Source of the DNA: Stigmatella aurantiaca DW4/3-1
GTDB lineage: Bacteria; Myxococcota; Myxococcia; Myxococcales; Myxococcaceae
NCBI RefSeq assembly: GCF_000165485.1
Contig: NC_014623.1
Span: 9,628,893-9,692,892, forward strand
Direction: 5' to 3'
Length of the DNA stretch: 64,000 nucleotides
Positions within the stretch are counted from its first letter, which is position 1, and each line of letters starts with the position of its first letter. Made by a program: the position numbers and the translations under genes. The notes beneath the pieces were generated by a model. That model worked only from the letters and a program-made list of their open reading frames with translations, had not been told where the DNA came from and did not search any database. Of this stretch, positions 24,715 to 33,260 are shown piece by piece.

Positions 24715-24888
24715 CTAGTCGTCCATCTGCGGCCAGATGACGAGCACTGCGAACGCGTAACAGAGGTTGAAAATGACCATCATCAAGATGGCTTTCTTGA
24801 CGCCTCGCGCCGGGTGACGCTCCCGAGCCGCCACACTCGGAAGCACGATCAATGCGTACAGCACCGACAGCAGCAGGAACTTCTTCAT
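24715..24888 (-). CDS. Small membrane protein of the eps locus (57 aa)
   Basis: ATG 24888 to TAG 24715 encodes MKKFLLLSVLYALIVLPSVA, a positively charged loop (ARERHPARGVKK), a second hydrophobic segment (AILMMVIFNLCYAFAVLVIW) and a short acidic end. Two helices make a hairpin, with the first perhaps acting as uncleaved anchor. It fills an otherwise empty gap between the barrel gene (15 bases upstream) and epsW (21 bases downstream), same strand, so it is almost surely translated in the operon. A purine-rich ribosome site is weak. Role unknown; a small subunit for the export complex is a guess. Confidence 0.65.
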   Translation of the reverse strand: MKKFLLLSVLYALIVLPSVAARERHPARGVKKAILMMVIFNLCYAFAVLVIWPQMDD

Positions 24889-24903
24889 TCGTGCCTGGTG
24901 GGA

Positions 24904-26118
24904 TTAAAGCCTACCATTCTCCTGGCGAATCACCAATTCGATGCCCGCAAACCACTTATAGAGGGGGTCGTCGGAGATCAGAAATTCTCTCAGCCTCAAG
25001 AGTCGCCCAGACGCCACCACGGCCGAGGTGCGAGTAAGCGGCCACTGGATTTTGAGCGTGACGCGCTCCTCTCCGTCGTCCTTGTGGAAGCCCTGGGTGA
25101 CGGACTGGGCCAGGGCGAATTCCAAGTTCACCTGGGCCTGGCGGCGGCCCTTCCACTCCAAGCCGAAGGACTCCTCCAGCCGGGGGTAGACGATGGTGGT
25201 GAAAGGGCCGATGAAGGGCAGGTAGCGCGCGGAGAGCTTGGCCTGCACGGGCCAGTGGTAGCCCACCGGCACCGGGACGGTGAGCGAGGCCTCCCCCATG
25301 GGGTGGAACAGAAACGGATTGAGCCCGGAGAATTCCTCGCGTTGCGGCAAGCGCTCGCCTACCGCCACGCCCGCCTCCAGCTTGCCCTGAATGAGCGGGT
25401 GGAACTGGTACTGGGTGACGTGGGTGGCCTGAAGCAGGGACAGGTGGGAGCCCGTGGAGAAGTCCACGCTCCTGCCGTACAGGTGCAGGCCCATGACGAA
25501 GCGGCGGGTGAACGAGTGAAACGCCTGCGCGCGCACCTCGACGCTGTACTGGGCCGGGGTGACGCGGTCGGTCTCGCTCCGGGTGCGAATCGTGGTGGGC
25601 GGGTCCAAGAGGCCGTTGATGACATAGGCCACGTAGGCGCCAATGTACGTGCGGCGCAGCGACGTCAGGTCGAAGCCCGCCATGGTCTCCGCGTAGATGT
25701 AGCGGTTGGCGTCCAGGAGGCGGTTGCCCCCGTCGCCCACGGGGGCGGGCACCCGGAAGTCCTCGAACGGGAAGGTGCCGTAGGTGGCCGACTCCATGGC
25801 CCACACCTTGAGCCCCCGCCGCAGTTGGTACTCGCCCCGCAGGAAGAAGAAGGTGAGCACCTCCAGCGTGGGCTGGGACAGGGTGCGGCGAATCATGAAC
25901 TGCGGCTCGAGGATGCCCTTGAGCTCCAGGCGCGGCGTATAGAGGATGGCCTGGCCCCGGGGCGTGAGCACCACGTCCTCCAGCACCGAGCGGTCCGCCC
26001 GCTCCGCCAACCCGGGCGTGCGCACGAAGGTCTCCGCCCGGAAGGCGCTCGAGTAGCGCACGGCCGGTGAGCTGGCCAGCACCAGCCCCGTCACCAGCGC
26101 GGGCAGGAGCGTGGCCAT
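24904..26118 (-). CDS. epsX: Outer-membrane beta-barrel of the eps locus (EpsX/WzpX-like)
   Basis: 404 residues with an N-terminal signal peptide (MATLLPALVTGLVLASSPAV) followed by alternating aromatic/polar strands throughout (GILEPQFMIRRTLSQPTLEV, FLRGEYQLRRGLKVWAMESA, QAQVNLEFALAQSVTQ). There are no soluble-domain motifs and the last residues (LVIRQENGRL) lack the usual terminal Phe. Myxobacterial export loci pair short OPX lipoproteins with separate barrel porins (WzpX/EpsX); this gene sits 3 bases after the OPX gene, fitting that scheme. It would provide the outer-membrane pore for the polymer. Name by synteny and fold type. Confidence 0.65.
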   Translation of the reverse strand: MATLLPALVTGLVLASSPAVRYSSAFRAETFVRTPGLAERADRSVLEDVVLTPRGQAILYTPRLELKGILEPQFMIRRTLSQPTLEVLTFFFLRGEYQLRRGLKVWAMESATYGTFPFEDFRVPAPVGDGGNRLLDANRYIYAETMAGFDLTSLRRTYIGAYVAYVINGLLDPPTTIRTRSETDRVTPAQYSVEVRAQAFHSFTRRFVMGLHLYGRSVDFSTGSHLSLLQATHVTQYQFHPLIQGKLEAGVAVGERLPQREEFSGLNPFLFHPMGEASLTVPVPVGYHWPVQAKLSARYLPFIGPFTTIVYPRLEESFGLEWKGRRQAQVNLEFALAQSVTQGFHKDDGEERVTLKIQWPLTRTSAVVASGRLLRLREFLISDDPLYKWFAGIELVIRQENGRL

Positions 26119-26121
26119 GCG

Positions 26122-26772
26122 CTATTCCACCACCACCACGTCGCCGGTGCGCAGCAGAAACGAAGCGCCCCGGCCGCGGGTCCGGGAGATGGCCTCGTAG
26201 TCGAAGCGGATGCGGACCGGCAGCGGGGACTCCGCCTGCTGCCGCAGCACGTAGATGCCATCGAGCTGGGCGTAGTCCGTGAAGCCGCCCGCCTGCGCCA
26301 GCGCGTGCAGCACGCCGGACTCCGGGGCGAGTTCCTTCATGCCAGGGCTCTTCACCTCGCCCAGCACGGCCACCTTGAGCGGCTCGGGCCGGGAGATTCG
26401 CACCGAGACGACCGGGTTGTTCACCAGGGGCTTGAACAGCTCCTCCAGCCGGCGCGCCAGCACCGGCGGGGTGACTCCCGCCGCGTCCACGTCGTTGAGC
26501 AGCGCCAGGGTGATGCGGCCGTCCTCCCGCACGAGCGTGTCCGCGGACAGCTCGCGCTGGTTCCAGACGTTGATGTTCAGCAGGTCCCCTCGGCGGATGA
26601 TGTAGCCCTCGTCTTGGAGCGAAGGGGGCGCGCGGTAGTCATCCACCCAGATGAAGCGGCCCGGCCGGTAGCAGCCGCCCAGCACCAGCAGCAACACGGC
26701 CAGCAGGGGGCCTCGAAGGAACAGCAGCGCGGAGAGATTCGAACGGCTCATCAAGCGAAGACTCCAGCTCAC
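26122..26772 (-). CDS. epsY: OPX/Wza-like polysaccharide export lipoprotein (EpsY-like)
   Basis: Start ATG 26772 overlaps the wzx stop (ATGA); an internal ATG (MSRSNLSAL) seven codons later is also possible. Signal peptide LLAVLLLVLGGC gives a lipidated Cys. Then the polysaccharide-export domain (IIRRGDLLNINVWNQRELSA) and an SLBB-like domain (PLKVAVLGEVKSPGMKELAP, GFTDYAQLDGIYVLRQ). At ~216 residues it is short, lacking the C-terminal helix with which classical Wza spans the outer membrane, so it needs a partner barrel, probably the next gene. It connects the PCP in the inner membrane with the outer-membrane exit. Confidence 0.85.
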   Translation of the reverse strand: MSWSLRLMSRSNLSALLFLRGPLLAVLLLVLGGCYRPGRFIWVDDYRAPPSLQDEGYIIRRGDLLNINVWNQRELSADTLVREDGRITLALLNDVDAAGVTPPVLARRLEELFKPLVNNPVVSVRISRPEPLKVAVLGEVKSPGMKELAPESGVLHALAQAGGFTDYAQLDGIYVLRQQAESPLPVRIRFDYEAISRTRGRGASFLLRTGDVVVVE

Positions 26773-28301
26773 GCGGGGGAGGAGGGAACGGGGGCGCCCC
26801 GGCGGCGCACCAGGCGCATCAAACCTCGCAGTTCATCCAGTCGCACCGCCCCCGTGGCAAACACCAGCAAGAGATACAGCCCAGCGCCCACGGCCAGCCG
26901 CGGGGCGCCGAGCCCCGCGAGCGCCAGGTGCACGCCCACCACCGCGGCACAGCTGGCCAGCGTCTTGCCCAGCCGGGTGAGGCTCTGCCGGTCAAAGGCC
27001 CGGTGGCCCACCGCGCGCACCAGCAGGAAGACCACCACCGCCTCGCAGGTGAACAGCGCCAGCGCCGAGGCGCACGCGCCGCCCACCGGGCCGAACCAGG
27101 CGAGAAAGGGGCGCGCCAGCGTCAGGTTGAGCGTGGCGTTGAGTACCATGGACACCACCGAGGTGCGCGTCACCCGCCAGCCCTGCCCCGTCACCGTCAG
27201 CACGCTGGCGCACACCATGGCCACGTAGGTGAGCGCGAGGATGGGGGCCTGCAACCGCAGCACCGCCGCCGCGGGCGCGAAGGCCTCGCCGTACACCCAG
27301 CCAATCCACACGTCCGCCCCCAGCGCCATGGCGAGCGTGAGGGGAATGGAGAAGGCGAGCACGGCCTCCAGCGTGCGGCGGGTGATGCGGGTGAGCTCCT
27401 CGGGCGACTGGGACGAGGCGCGCGACAGGAGCGGCAACAACACCCAGGTGAGCACCGGCGCCGCCATCAGCGTCATGCCCGCCAGGTTCCACCCGGCGCC
27501 GTACCACCCCACCTCGGTGGTGTTGGTGAGCAGGCCCAGGAGGAAGATGCCCATGGGGCCATTGGCCGCCAGCGCCGCCTCGTTGAGGAAGAAGGGCAGC
27601 GCGCCCACCAGCGCCTCCCGGGTGCCGCGCGCGTTCACCTGGAACTGGAGCCCCACGTGCCGGCGGGACAGGCGGAAGAGCACCGCGGCCCGCAGCACCT
27701 CCGAGGCGAGGATGGGCACGCCCAGCCACGGCAGCGGCAGGCCCAGCGCCAACACCACCAGCTGCCCGCCGCCCCACACGCACTTGGTGGCGATGTTCGC
27801 CACCGAGAGCCCATCCACCCGCTCGCGCGCGTGCAGCACCGCCGCCAGCGTCCCGTTGCACCGGAAGAAGAGCTGGTAGACGCCCAGCAGCAGCACCAGC
27901 AGCCGCAAGGGTGCCGGCTTGCCCTCGGCCGCCATCAGCGCCTGCATCGCCCCCAGCAGCCCGGCCGCCAGCCCCACCTGGAGCAGCAGCGTGCCGCCGA
28001 AGAACTCGCTGGCGTGCTCCGGCCGGAGGGCCACCTCCTTGCGGATGTAGACCTCCAACCCCAACCCCACGAGCACGAAGAAGACCGCGGTGAAGCCCTC
28101 GGAGGCCCAGTTGAACTGGCCAAAGGCCTCCGGCCCCAGCACCCGGGGCAGCAAGAGCCGCACCGCCAGCGCGATGCCGTACGTCACCATCAGCGAGCCG
28201 CCCAGCTTGAGGGCGTTGCGCACCGACGCCGTCACATCCAGCGGGGCTGGCGAGGACGGGCGAAGCGCTGCGGCGCTCGGATCAGGGGGCTGCGTGGACA
28301 T
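26769..28301 (-). CDS. wzx: Wzx-type lipid-linked oligosaccharide flippase
   Basis: 510 residues with about 12-14 membrane segments; N-terminal ALKLGGSLMVTYGIALAVRL and LPRVLGPEAFGQFNWASEGF are typical of the polysaccharide biosynthesis/MOP family, and paired C-terminal helices follow (QSLTRLGKTLASCAAVVGVH). It flips undecaprenyl-linked repeat units across the inner membrane. Start ATG 28301 gives a polar ~25-residue head. It lies between epsZ and epsY as in M. xanthus eps. The 127 bases to epsZ contain only GC-rich sequence with a weak hairpin (about 28400-28432), so an internal terminator or promoter is possible but unproven. Confidence 0.85.
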   Translation of the reverse strand: MSTQPPDPSAAALRPSSPAPLDVTASVRNALKLGGSLMVTYGIALAVRLLLPRVLGPEAFGQFNWASEGFTAVFFVLVGLGLEVYIRKEVALRPEHASEFFGGTLLLQVGLAAGLLGAMQALMAAEGKPAPLRLLVLLLGVYQLFFRCNGTLAAVLHARERVDGLSVANIATKCVWGGGQLVVLALGLPLPWLGVPILASEVLRAAVLFRLSRRHVGLQFQVNARGTREALVGALPFFLNEAALAANGPMGIFLLGLLTNTTEVGWYGAGWNLAGMTLMAAPVLTWVLLPLLSRASSQSPEELTRITRRTLEAVLAFSIPLTLAMALGADVWIGWVYGEAFAPAAAVLRLQAPILALTYVAMVCASVLTVTGQGWRVTRTSVVSMVLNATLNLTLARPFLAWFGPVGGACASALALFTCEAVVVFLLVRAVGHRAFDRQSLTRLGKTLASCAAVVGVHLALAGLGAPRLAVGAGLYLLLVFATGAVRLDELRGLMRLVRRRGAPVPSSPA

Positions 28302-28428
28302 GGGCTCAGGCCGCGAACGGAGGGCCAGTCAACGACAGCACCGCACCCGCGTCAATTCGGGGACCGCTTCCTCGCCCCCACCCCAGGCCTGCCCGCCCTG
28401 CCCGCCCGGATGCGCCCGGGACGGGCGG

Positions 28429-29943
28429 CTAGCTGGCCCCGTTGCCGGTGAGCACCACGGGCACCGTCTTCAGGATGAGGTCCAGGTCCGTGCGCAGGGT
28501 CCAGTGATCGATGTACTGCATGTCCAGGTACATCCACTCCTCGAAGGAGATCTGGTTGCGCCCCGACACCTGCCAGATGCACGTGAGCCCAGGCCGCACC
28601 GACAACCGGCGGCGCTGCCAGGCGGCGTACTTGGCCACCTCGTTGGGCAGGGGCGGCCGCGGCCCCACCACGCTCATCTCCCCGCGCAGCACGTTGAGCA
28701 ACTGGGGCAGCTCGTCGATGGAGTACTTGCGGATGAAGCGCCCCACGCGGGTGATGCGCGGATCATTCTTGATCTTGAACACCGGGCCGCTCTGCTCGTT
28801 CATCGCCTCCAGGCGCGCCTTGAGCTCCTCGGCGTTGACCACCATGGAGCGGAACTTCAGCATGCTGAAGGGCTTGCCGTGCAGTCCCACGCGCTTCTGC
28901 TTGAACAGGACGGGGCCGCGCGAGGTGATCTTGATGAGCAGCGCCACCGTCAGGAGCAGCGGCGAGAGCGCCAGCAGCGCCGCCGAGGACGAGGTGATGT
29001 CGAACAGGCGCTTGATGGCCATCTGATGCGGCTGGGGCGCGTGCGTGACGAAGTGCAAGTAGCCATCGGCCACCGCGTGGCCGTGCTCGGGGCGCGCCCG
29101 ATCCATGCGGAACGGGTGGGCCGGCAGCGCGAACGGAACACCAAACCGCTCACACAGCTTGATGGACGCCTGCATCTCGGTGGCGTGCTTCTGCACGTTG
29201 CCGGAGATGTAGACGACATCCACCGGAACCCGGGCGAGCACCTCTTCCAACTGCTCCACCTTGCCCAGCACGTTCTGGGGCGAGTTGGCGCCCTGCACCT
29301 CGTTGTTGAAGGCCAGGTAGCCGCACACCCGGCGCCGGCCGTGCTCCGCCAGGTGCTCCCCGGTGAGCCGCCCCATGGCGCCAATGCCCAGGATGAGCGC
29401 CTCGTCCAGCGGCTCCTCGCGCACCGCCAGGCGGCGGAACACCAGGTGGCGCAGCGTCACCACGCCCGTCCACAGCATCAGCGGGAAGAAGGTCAGCGCC
29501 ACCACCGGCATGCCCCCGGCGATCAGCAACCGCTCCAGGTAGAGCACCCCCGTAATCACCACCACCGTGATGGAGGTGAGCGCCAGGTCATCCAGCGGGG
29601 CCCGATCCGAGAAGCGCGCGTCGTACAGGCACAGGGTGGTGCCCACCAGCACCCAGCCCAGGCCCGCCACGCCCAAGAGCAACCAGAAGTCCAGGTTGGC
29701 CAGTTGCAGCGAGTGCCCCGCCAGCAGGGTGGAGCCCAGCAGGGCCACCACCACCCACGCCAGATCGGCCAGGAGGTTCAGTTTCGCGGCGAAGCCGGGC
29801 GCCAGACGCCCCTTGACGGGTTTGGTGGCCCGCATCGGCGCGGCGAACACGCGCGGGGCCTCGGCCACGATGGCAGGCTTATTGGGCTCGCGCGACGGCG
29901 CCGAGGTCTCGGCGCTTTCTTTCGGGACCGATGCGGTCTGCAT
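28429..29943 (-). CDS. epsZ: Polyprenyl-phosphate hexose-1-phosphate transferase (EpsZ-like)
   Basis: ATG 29943 follows GGGGAGG at ideal spacing, so the longer frame to 30012 is rejected. 504 residues: four hydrophobic segments (LNLLADLAWVVVALLGSTLL etc.), a Rossmann-like CoA_binding_3 region (EALILGIGAMGRLTGEHLAE), and a C-terminal sugar-transferase catalytic domain beginning KRLFDITSSSAALLALSPLL, with SRGPVLFKQKRVGLHGKPF, MLKFRSM, DELPQLLNVLRGEMSVVGPR and RPGLTCIWQVSGRNQISF, all WbaP/EpsZ hallmarks. It starts repeat-unit synthesis by moving a sugar phosphate to undecaprenyl phosphate. First gene of the coupled operon, behind a candidate promoter at 30041-30070. Confidence 0.88.
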   Translation of the reverse strand: MQTASVPKESAETSAPSREPNKPAIVAEAPRVFAAPMRATKPVKGRLAPGFAAKLNLLADLAWVVVALLGSTLLAGHSLQLANLDFWLLLGVAGLGWVLVGTTLCLYDARFSDRAPLDDLALTSITVVVITGVLYLERLLIAGGMPVVALTFFPLMLWTGVVTLRHLVFRRLAVREEPLDEALILGIGAMGRLTGEHLAEHGRRRVCGYLAFNNEVQGANSPQNVLGKVEQLEEVLARVPVDVVYISGNVQKHATEMQASIKLCERFGVPFALPAHPFRMDRARPEHGHAVADGYLHFVTHAPQPHQMAIKRLFDITSSSAALLALSPLLLTVALLIKITSRGPVLFKQKRVGLHGKPFSMLKFRSMVVNAEELKARLEAMNEQSGPVFKIKNDPRITRVGRFIRKYSIDELPQLLNVLRGEMSVVGPRPPLPNEVAKYAAWQRRRLSVRPGLTCIWQVSGRNQISFEEWMYLDMQYIDHWTLRTDLDLILKTVPVVLTGNGAS

Positions 29944-30040
29944 ACCAACCTCCCCACGACCCAGGGAAACGCCCGGGGTTCGAGCCCCCGGAATGCAGGG
30001 GGCGGACTTCACGGCGCCACCCTGCTCTTAACCTCCTAAG

Positions 30041-30070
30041 ATTGTACGGGTCCTCGAAAAGTGCACGCAA
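30041..30070 (-). promoter_or_regulatory. candidate housekeeping promoter for epsZ operon
   Basis: On the minus strand TTGCGT (30070-30065) and TACAAT (30046-30041) are 18 bases apart. The -10 box matches 5 of 6 consensus positions, the -35 box only 3. Transcription would begin near 30033, giving a ~90-base leader. Confidence 0.35.
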
Positions 30071-30216
30071 GCACGCTGAAATTCGACGCCGTTAAAATAC
30101 CTGTCAGGTAGGAGATGGGGGGTTCGCCCTGGAAGGAGAAGCAGGCTCGGGACTTAGAACTTCCAGCCAACGACAGTCCCTCTGCAGGGCACGGCACCGT
30201 TGCCTACTCTGCACGT

Positions 30217-30231
30217 GGGTTCTAGGAACCC
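30217..30231. promoter_or_regulatory. 15-base palindrome, possible operator
   Basis: GGGTTCTAGGAACCC is a perfect palindrome around a central TAG, about 150 bases upstream of the candidate -35 box and just past the end of the glycosyltransferase gene. It could be a regulator site; no poly-T follows, so a terminator is less likely. Confidence 0.3.
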
Positions 30232-30317
30232 CAACAGGTTTTTCCAGGAATAAACGCGCGGCCTTTCCAAGTTCAAGTATGACGCGGCGCGTTATTCTTG
30301 CCGTCCGGGAGTCGCAC

Positions 30318-31370
30318 TCACCTGTGTGGTGGGGCGGACGCGTCGGCAAACGGACTGAGGATGCGCTCCACGTACCGCTCCACGGAGAACTCCCGCTCGG
30401 CCTTCTCGCGGGCCCGGCGCCCCATGGCCTCGGCTTGAGCCGGATGGTCCAGCACCCACTGAATGCGATCGCGCAGTTGGGCCGGCTGGGCCGGGTCCAC
30501 CAGGAAGCCCGTCACCCCGTCCTCGACGAAGCCCTCCACATAGGGGTTGCGCGTGAGGATGACGGGCTTGCCCATGGCCATGCCCTCCAGCACCACGGTG
30601 ATGCCGCTGATGATGGGCCGGGCCAGCGGCACCACCACCGCGCGCGACTCGGCGTAGAGCTGGCGCAGGTGGAGGTAGTTGCCCCAGGAGCGCATCTCCA
30701 CGTTGGGCGGCAGCGCCCTCTGCCCCGGCTCCTCCTTGCCCGCGACCGAGTAGCGCCACGCGGTGTCCGCGGCGATCTTCACCTCCGCGTCCAGCCCCAC
30801 GGCCGCCTCGATGAGGGTGCCGTAGTCGCGGTTCACCGCGCCCGCGGAGCACACCTTGCGCTGGGTGGGCTGCGCCGGCTGGGGCTGGAAGAAGGCGGTG
30901 TCCACCCGCGAGTAGATGACGGTGATGCGCTCGCGGGGGATGCCGTATTGCTCCACCAGCACGTGCTTGCTGTGCTCGGACAAGCACAGGAAGTGCTCGA
31001 CCCGCCGGGCCAGCCCCACCTTGGCCAGCGCCAGCAGCCGCTTCCGGCTCGCCACGTTGTGCAGGAGCATGACGATGCGGCGCTTGCGGCGGCCGAGCAG
31101 CGCATCCCACGCCAGGAACTGGATGCCGGGAAACTCCTCGCCCAGCAGGATGTTCTGGCGCTCGCGCGTCGCGCGCCAGGCGGACAGGGCAAACCTTGCG
31201 CAGTCCACGTTGGAGGCGGGGTTCAGCCCCTGCTGGGCCATGGAGAGCACCTGGGAGAACGGCCCCTGGCTCATCTCGACGAACTCACCCCGGGGGATCT
31301 TCTTCTCCAGCGCGCCACTGACGTGGCGGGCCGGCTCCCCCACGGCGATGAATGCGGAGTCTTGCGGCAT
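30318..31370 (-). CDS. GT4 glycosyltransferase (350 aa)
   Basis: GT-B fold enzyme. The N-terminal half has LLHNVASRKRLLALAKVGLA and VEHFLCLSEHSKHVLVEQYG; the C-terminal half has the GT4 nucleotide-sugar motif ISGITVVLEGMAMGKPVILT with the E-x7-type pair and VTGFLVDP. No membrane segment. It probably adds a sugar to the eps repeat unit, being next to epsZ on the same strand, although 374 bases separate them and it may have its own promoter. Start ATG 31370. A 63-base gap divides it from the hybrid kinase upstream. Confidence 0.8.
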   Translation of the reverse strand: MPQDSAFIAVGEPARHVSGALEKKIPRGEFVEMSQGPFSQVLSMAQQGLNPASNVDCARFALSAWRATRERQNILLGEEFPGIQFLAWDALLGRRKRRIVMLLHNVASRKRLLALAKVGLARRVEHFLCLSEHSKHVLVEQYGIPRERITVIYSRVDTAFFQPQPAQPTQRKVCSAGAVNRDYGTLIEAAVGLDAEVKIAADTAWRYSVAGKEEPGQRALPPNVEMRSWGNYLHLRQLYAESRAVVVPLARPIISGITVVLEGMAMGKPVILTRNPYVEGFVEDGVTGFLVDPAQPAQLRDRIQWVLDHPAQAEAMGRRAREKAEREFSVERYVERILSPFADASAPPHR

Positions 31371-31433
31371 GAAGTCCTCGAGCGCCCCGGTGCGCGGGCG
31401 TGGACCTCATGTAGACGCGCGCCGGCGCCCCGG

Positions 31434-33260
31434 TCAACCGCCGGCCGGGGGCGAGGCGGGCAGCAGCAACCGGAAGACGCTGCCCCCCGAGGCCGCGGGC
31501 AACACGGCCAGATCCGCGCCCATGCGGCGAAGCACCTGGTACGCCAGCGCCAGGCTCAGGTTCAGCCGCATGGTGCGGCCCCCATGCGAGTCCTCTTGGA
31601 TGCGCGCATCGAAGATGTCCGAGCGCCGCTCCTCGGTCAGCACCAGCAAGGGGTCCTCCAGCCAGATGACGGGCCGGTTCTTGTCGTAGTCGGCGCGCAG
31701 GACCACCGCCTCCTGCGAAGCCCCCGGCCGCTCCAGGGGGATGTCACACAGGAACGTCACCAGGCGCATCAGGCTGCTCTCGAGCTCCTGGCGCCCCACG
31801 TGCGCGAAGACGGCGTTGGGCGCCTCCACGCGGATGGGCCGGGCCAGCTGCCCCTTCTCCTGCCACGTGCAGAGCAGCGGCGTGACATCCAGATGCTCGG
31901 CCGGCGCCACCGGACAGTCTCCCGACAGCGTGCGCAGCTCGGAGAGCAACCCTTCCACGCGCCGGATGCCGTCCACGGCATCCTCCGCCGCGTCCGCCGA
32001 GTCCTGAATGGCCGCCTGCGCCTCGGAGCCCGTCACCGCGAGCAGCCGCCGGGCCAGCTCCATCAGCCGCGGCTCGCCGCGCGAGGCCAACTCGTGCGCC
32101 ACGTCACGCGTCGTCGCCGACAGCGTCTTCACGTTCCGCGAGTAGCCCGTCAGCGCCTGAAGGCTCGCCTTGGTGAACGCCAGCGGGTTGCTCAACTCGT
32201 GGGTGAGCCCAGCGGCGAGCTTGCCCGCCGTGGCCAGCTTCTCCGCCTTCACCATCTCGCCCCGGGCGGACACCATGTCCTTCACCCGCGCGTCCATCTC
32301 GCTGTTGAGCCGCGCCGTCTCCAGCGCCAGCGCCAGTTGGGCCGAGAAGAGGCTGCCGCGCTGGAGCTCGGAGACCGAGAACGCCGGCTGGGCGATTCCC
32401 CTGAGGAGGATGAGGCTGCCCGCGGGGGCAGTGCCCACTTGCAGCGGGTACGCCATCGCCGCGCCCAGGCGGGCCACGGGCGAAAACGGCCAGTCCCTCG
32501 CCGCGTGCGTCACGCTGACGGGCTCTTGGCGCTGAATGGCCCGCTGCCCCAGCTCGCGCAGGGCCTCCACCGGAAGATCCAGCCCATCCGGCGAGGAGCA
32601 GATGCCGAGCACGCCCGTCTCCGGATCCGGCAACATCAACCGGAAGGCCTGGTGCGGCACGAGGTCCAACGCCAGCTCGCCCAAGTGCGCCAGCACCTCG
32701 GCCCGGGTGCGCAGCGACAGCAGCGCGCAGCTCACCTCATAGAGCGGCACCAGCGAGCGCAGGCGCCGCTTCTCCACGGCGCGCAGCAGCACGTGCCGCA
32801 GCTCCTCGATTTCGTAAGGCTTGCGAATGTAATCGTACGCGCCGTACTTCATGCAGGCCCGCGCCGTCTCCGGGCTCACATAGCTGGTGGCGACGATGAC
32901 CTCCATGTCCGGATCCATCTGCCGGAGCACCGTGACGGTCTCCATGCCGGTGGAGTCCAGGGACTTGAGGTCCGTGACGGCCACGTCGAAGCGGCGGGTG
33001 GCCAGCAGCGCCACCGCGGCCCGTCCTCCCTCGGCCAGCACCACCTCGAACTCGGCGGAGGGCAGCGACAGGGAGATGAGCTCGCGCATGTCGGGCTCAT
33101 CATCGATGACGAGCACCGAGATGCCTCCCGAGGAGGCGATGTCCTGCACGGTGCGGCGCGGCAGAGAGGACCTGCCCCGCGGCGGCGCGATGCCCGCGGA
33201 GCTGGCCTGCCGGGAAGCGAAGCCGTGTCTGCGCCGAGGAGCCCTCTGGTTTATCTCCAT
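31434..33260 (-). CDS. Hybrid histidine kinase with N-terminal receiver and GAF-like domain (608 aa)
   Basis: Order: ~45 basic residues; receiver at 47-165 (VLVIDDEPDMRE, acceptor Asp97 in VAVTDLKS, RKPYE lysine); a GAF-like sensor about 180-330; HisKA with His in AAGLTHELSNPLAFTKASLQ; a degenerate ATPase domain to the end, where classical N and G1 boxes are hard to see (VGRQELESSLMRLVTFLCDI, LLVLTEERRSDIFDARIQ). Soluble. ATP binding may be poor; if so it would act as a scaffold or phosphatase. It lies just upstream of the polysaccharide locus and may feed the EpsW receiver; inference from position only. Confidence 0.75.
   Translation of the reverse strand: MEINQRAPRRRHGFASRQASSAGIAPPRGRSSLPRRTVQDIASSGGISVLVIDDEPDMRELISLSLPSAEFEVVLAEGGRAAVALLATRRFDVAVTDLKSLDSTGMETVTVLRQMDPDMEVIVATSYVSPETARACMKYGAYDYIRKPYEIEELRHVLLRAVEKRRLRSLVPLYEVSCALLSLRTRAEVLAHLGELALDLVPHQAFRLMLPDPETGVLGICSSPDGLDLPVEALRELGQRAIQRQEPVSVTHAARDWPFSPVARLGAAMAYPLQVGTAPAGSLILLRGIAQPAFSVSELQRGSLFSAQLALALETARLNSEMDARVKDMVSARGEMVKAEKLATAGKLAAGLTHELSNPLAFTKASLQALTGYSRNVKTLSATTRDVAHELASRGEPRLMELARRLLAVTGSEAQAAIQDSADAAEDAVDGIRRVEGLLSELRTLSGDCPVAPAEHLDVTPLLCTWQEKGQLARPIRVEAPNAVFAHVGRQELESSLMRLVTFLCDIPLERPGASQEAVVLRADYDKNRPVIWLEDPLLVLTEERRSDIFDARIQEDSHGGRTMRLNLSLALAYQVLRRMGADLAVLPAASGGSVFRLLLPASPPAGG

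Larger units (their letters stand above)
29944..30317. other. eps leader / intergenic region
   Basis: 374 bases without a convincing gene separate epsZ from the upstream glycosyltransferase. AT content rises compared with neighbours. It holds a possible minus-strand promoter (30041-30070) about 100 bases before the epsZ start, and a 15-base palindrome at 30217-30231. Open frames here (for example 30104-30349 minus) have no family resemblance. Confidence 0.6.
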
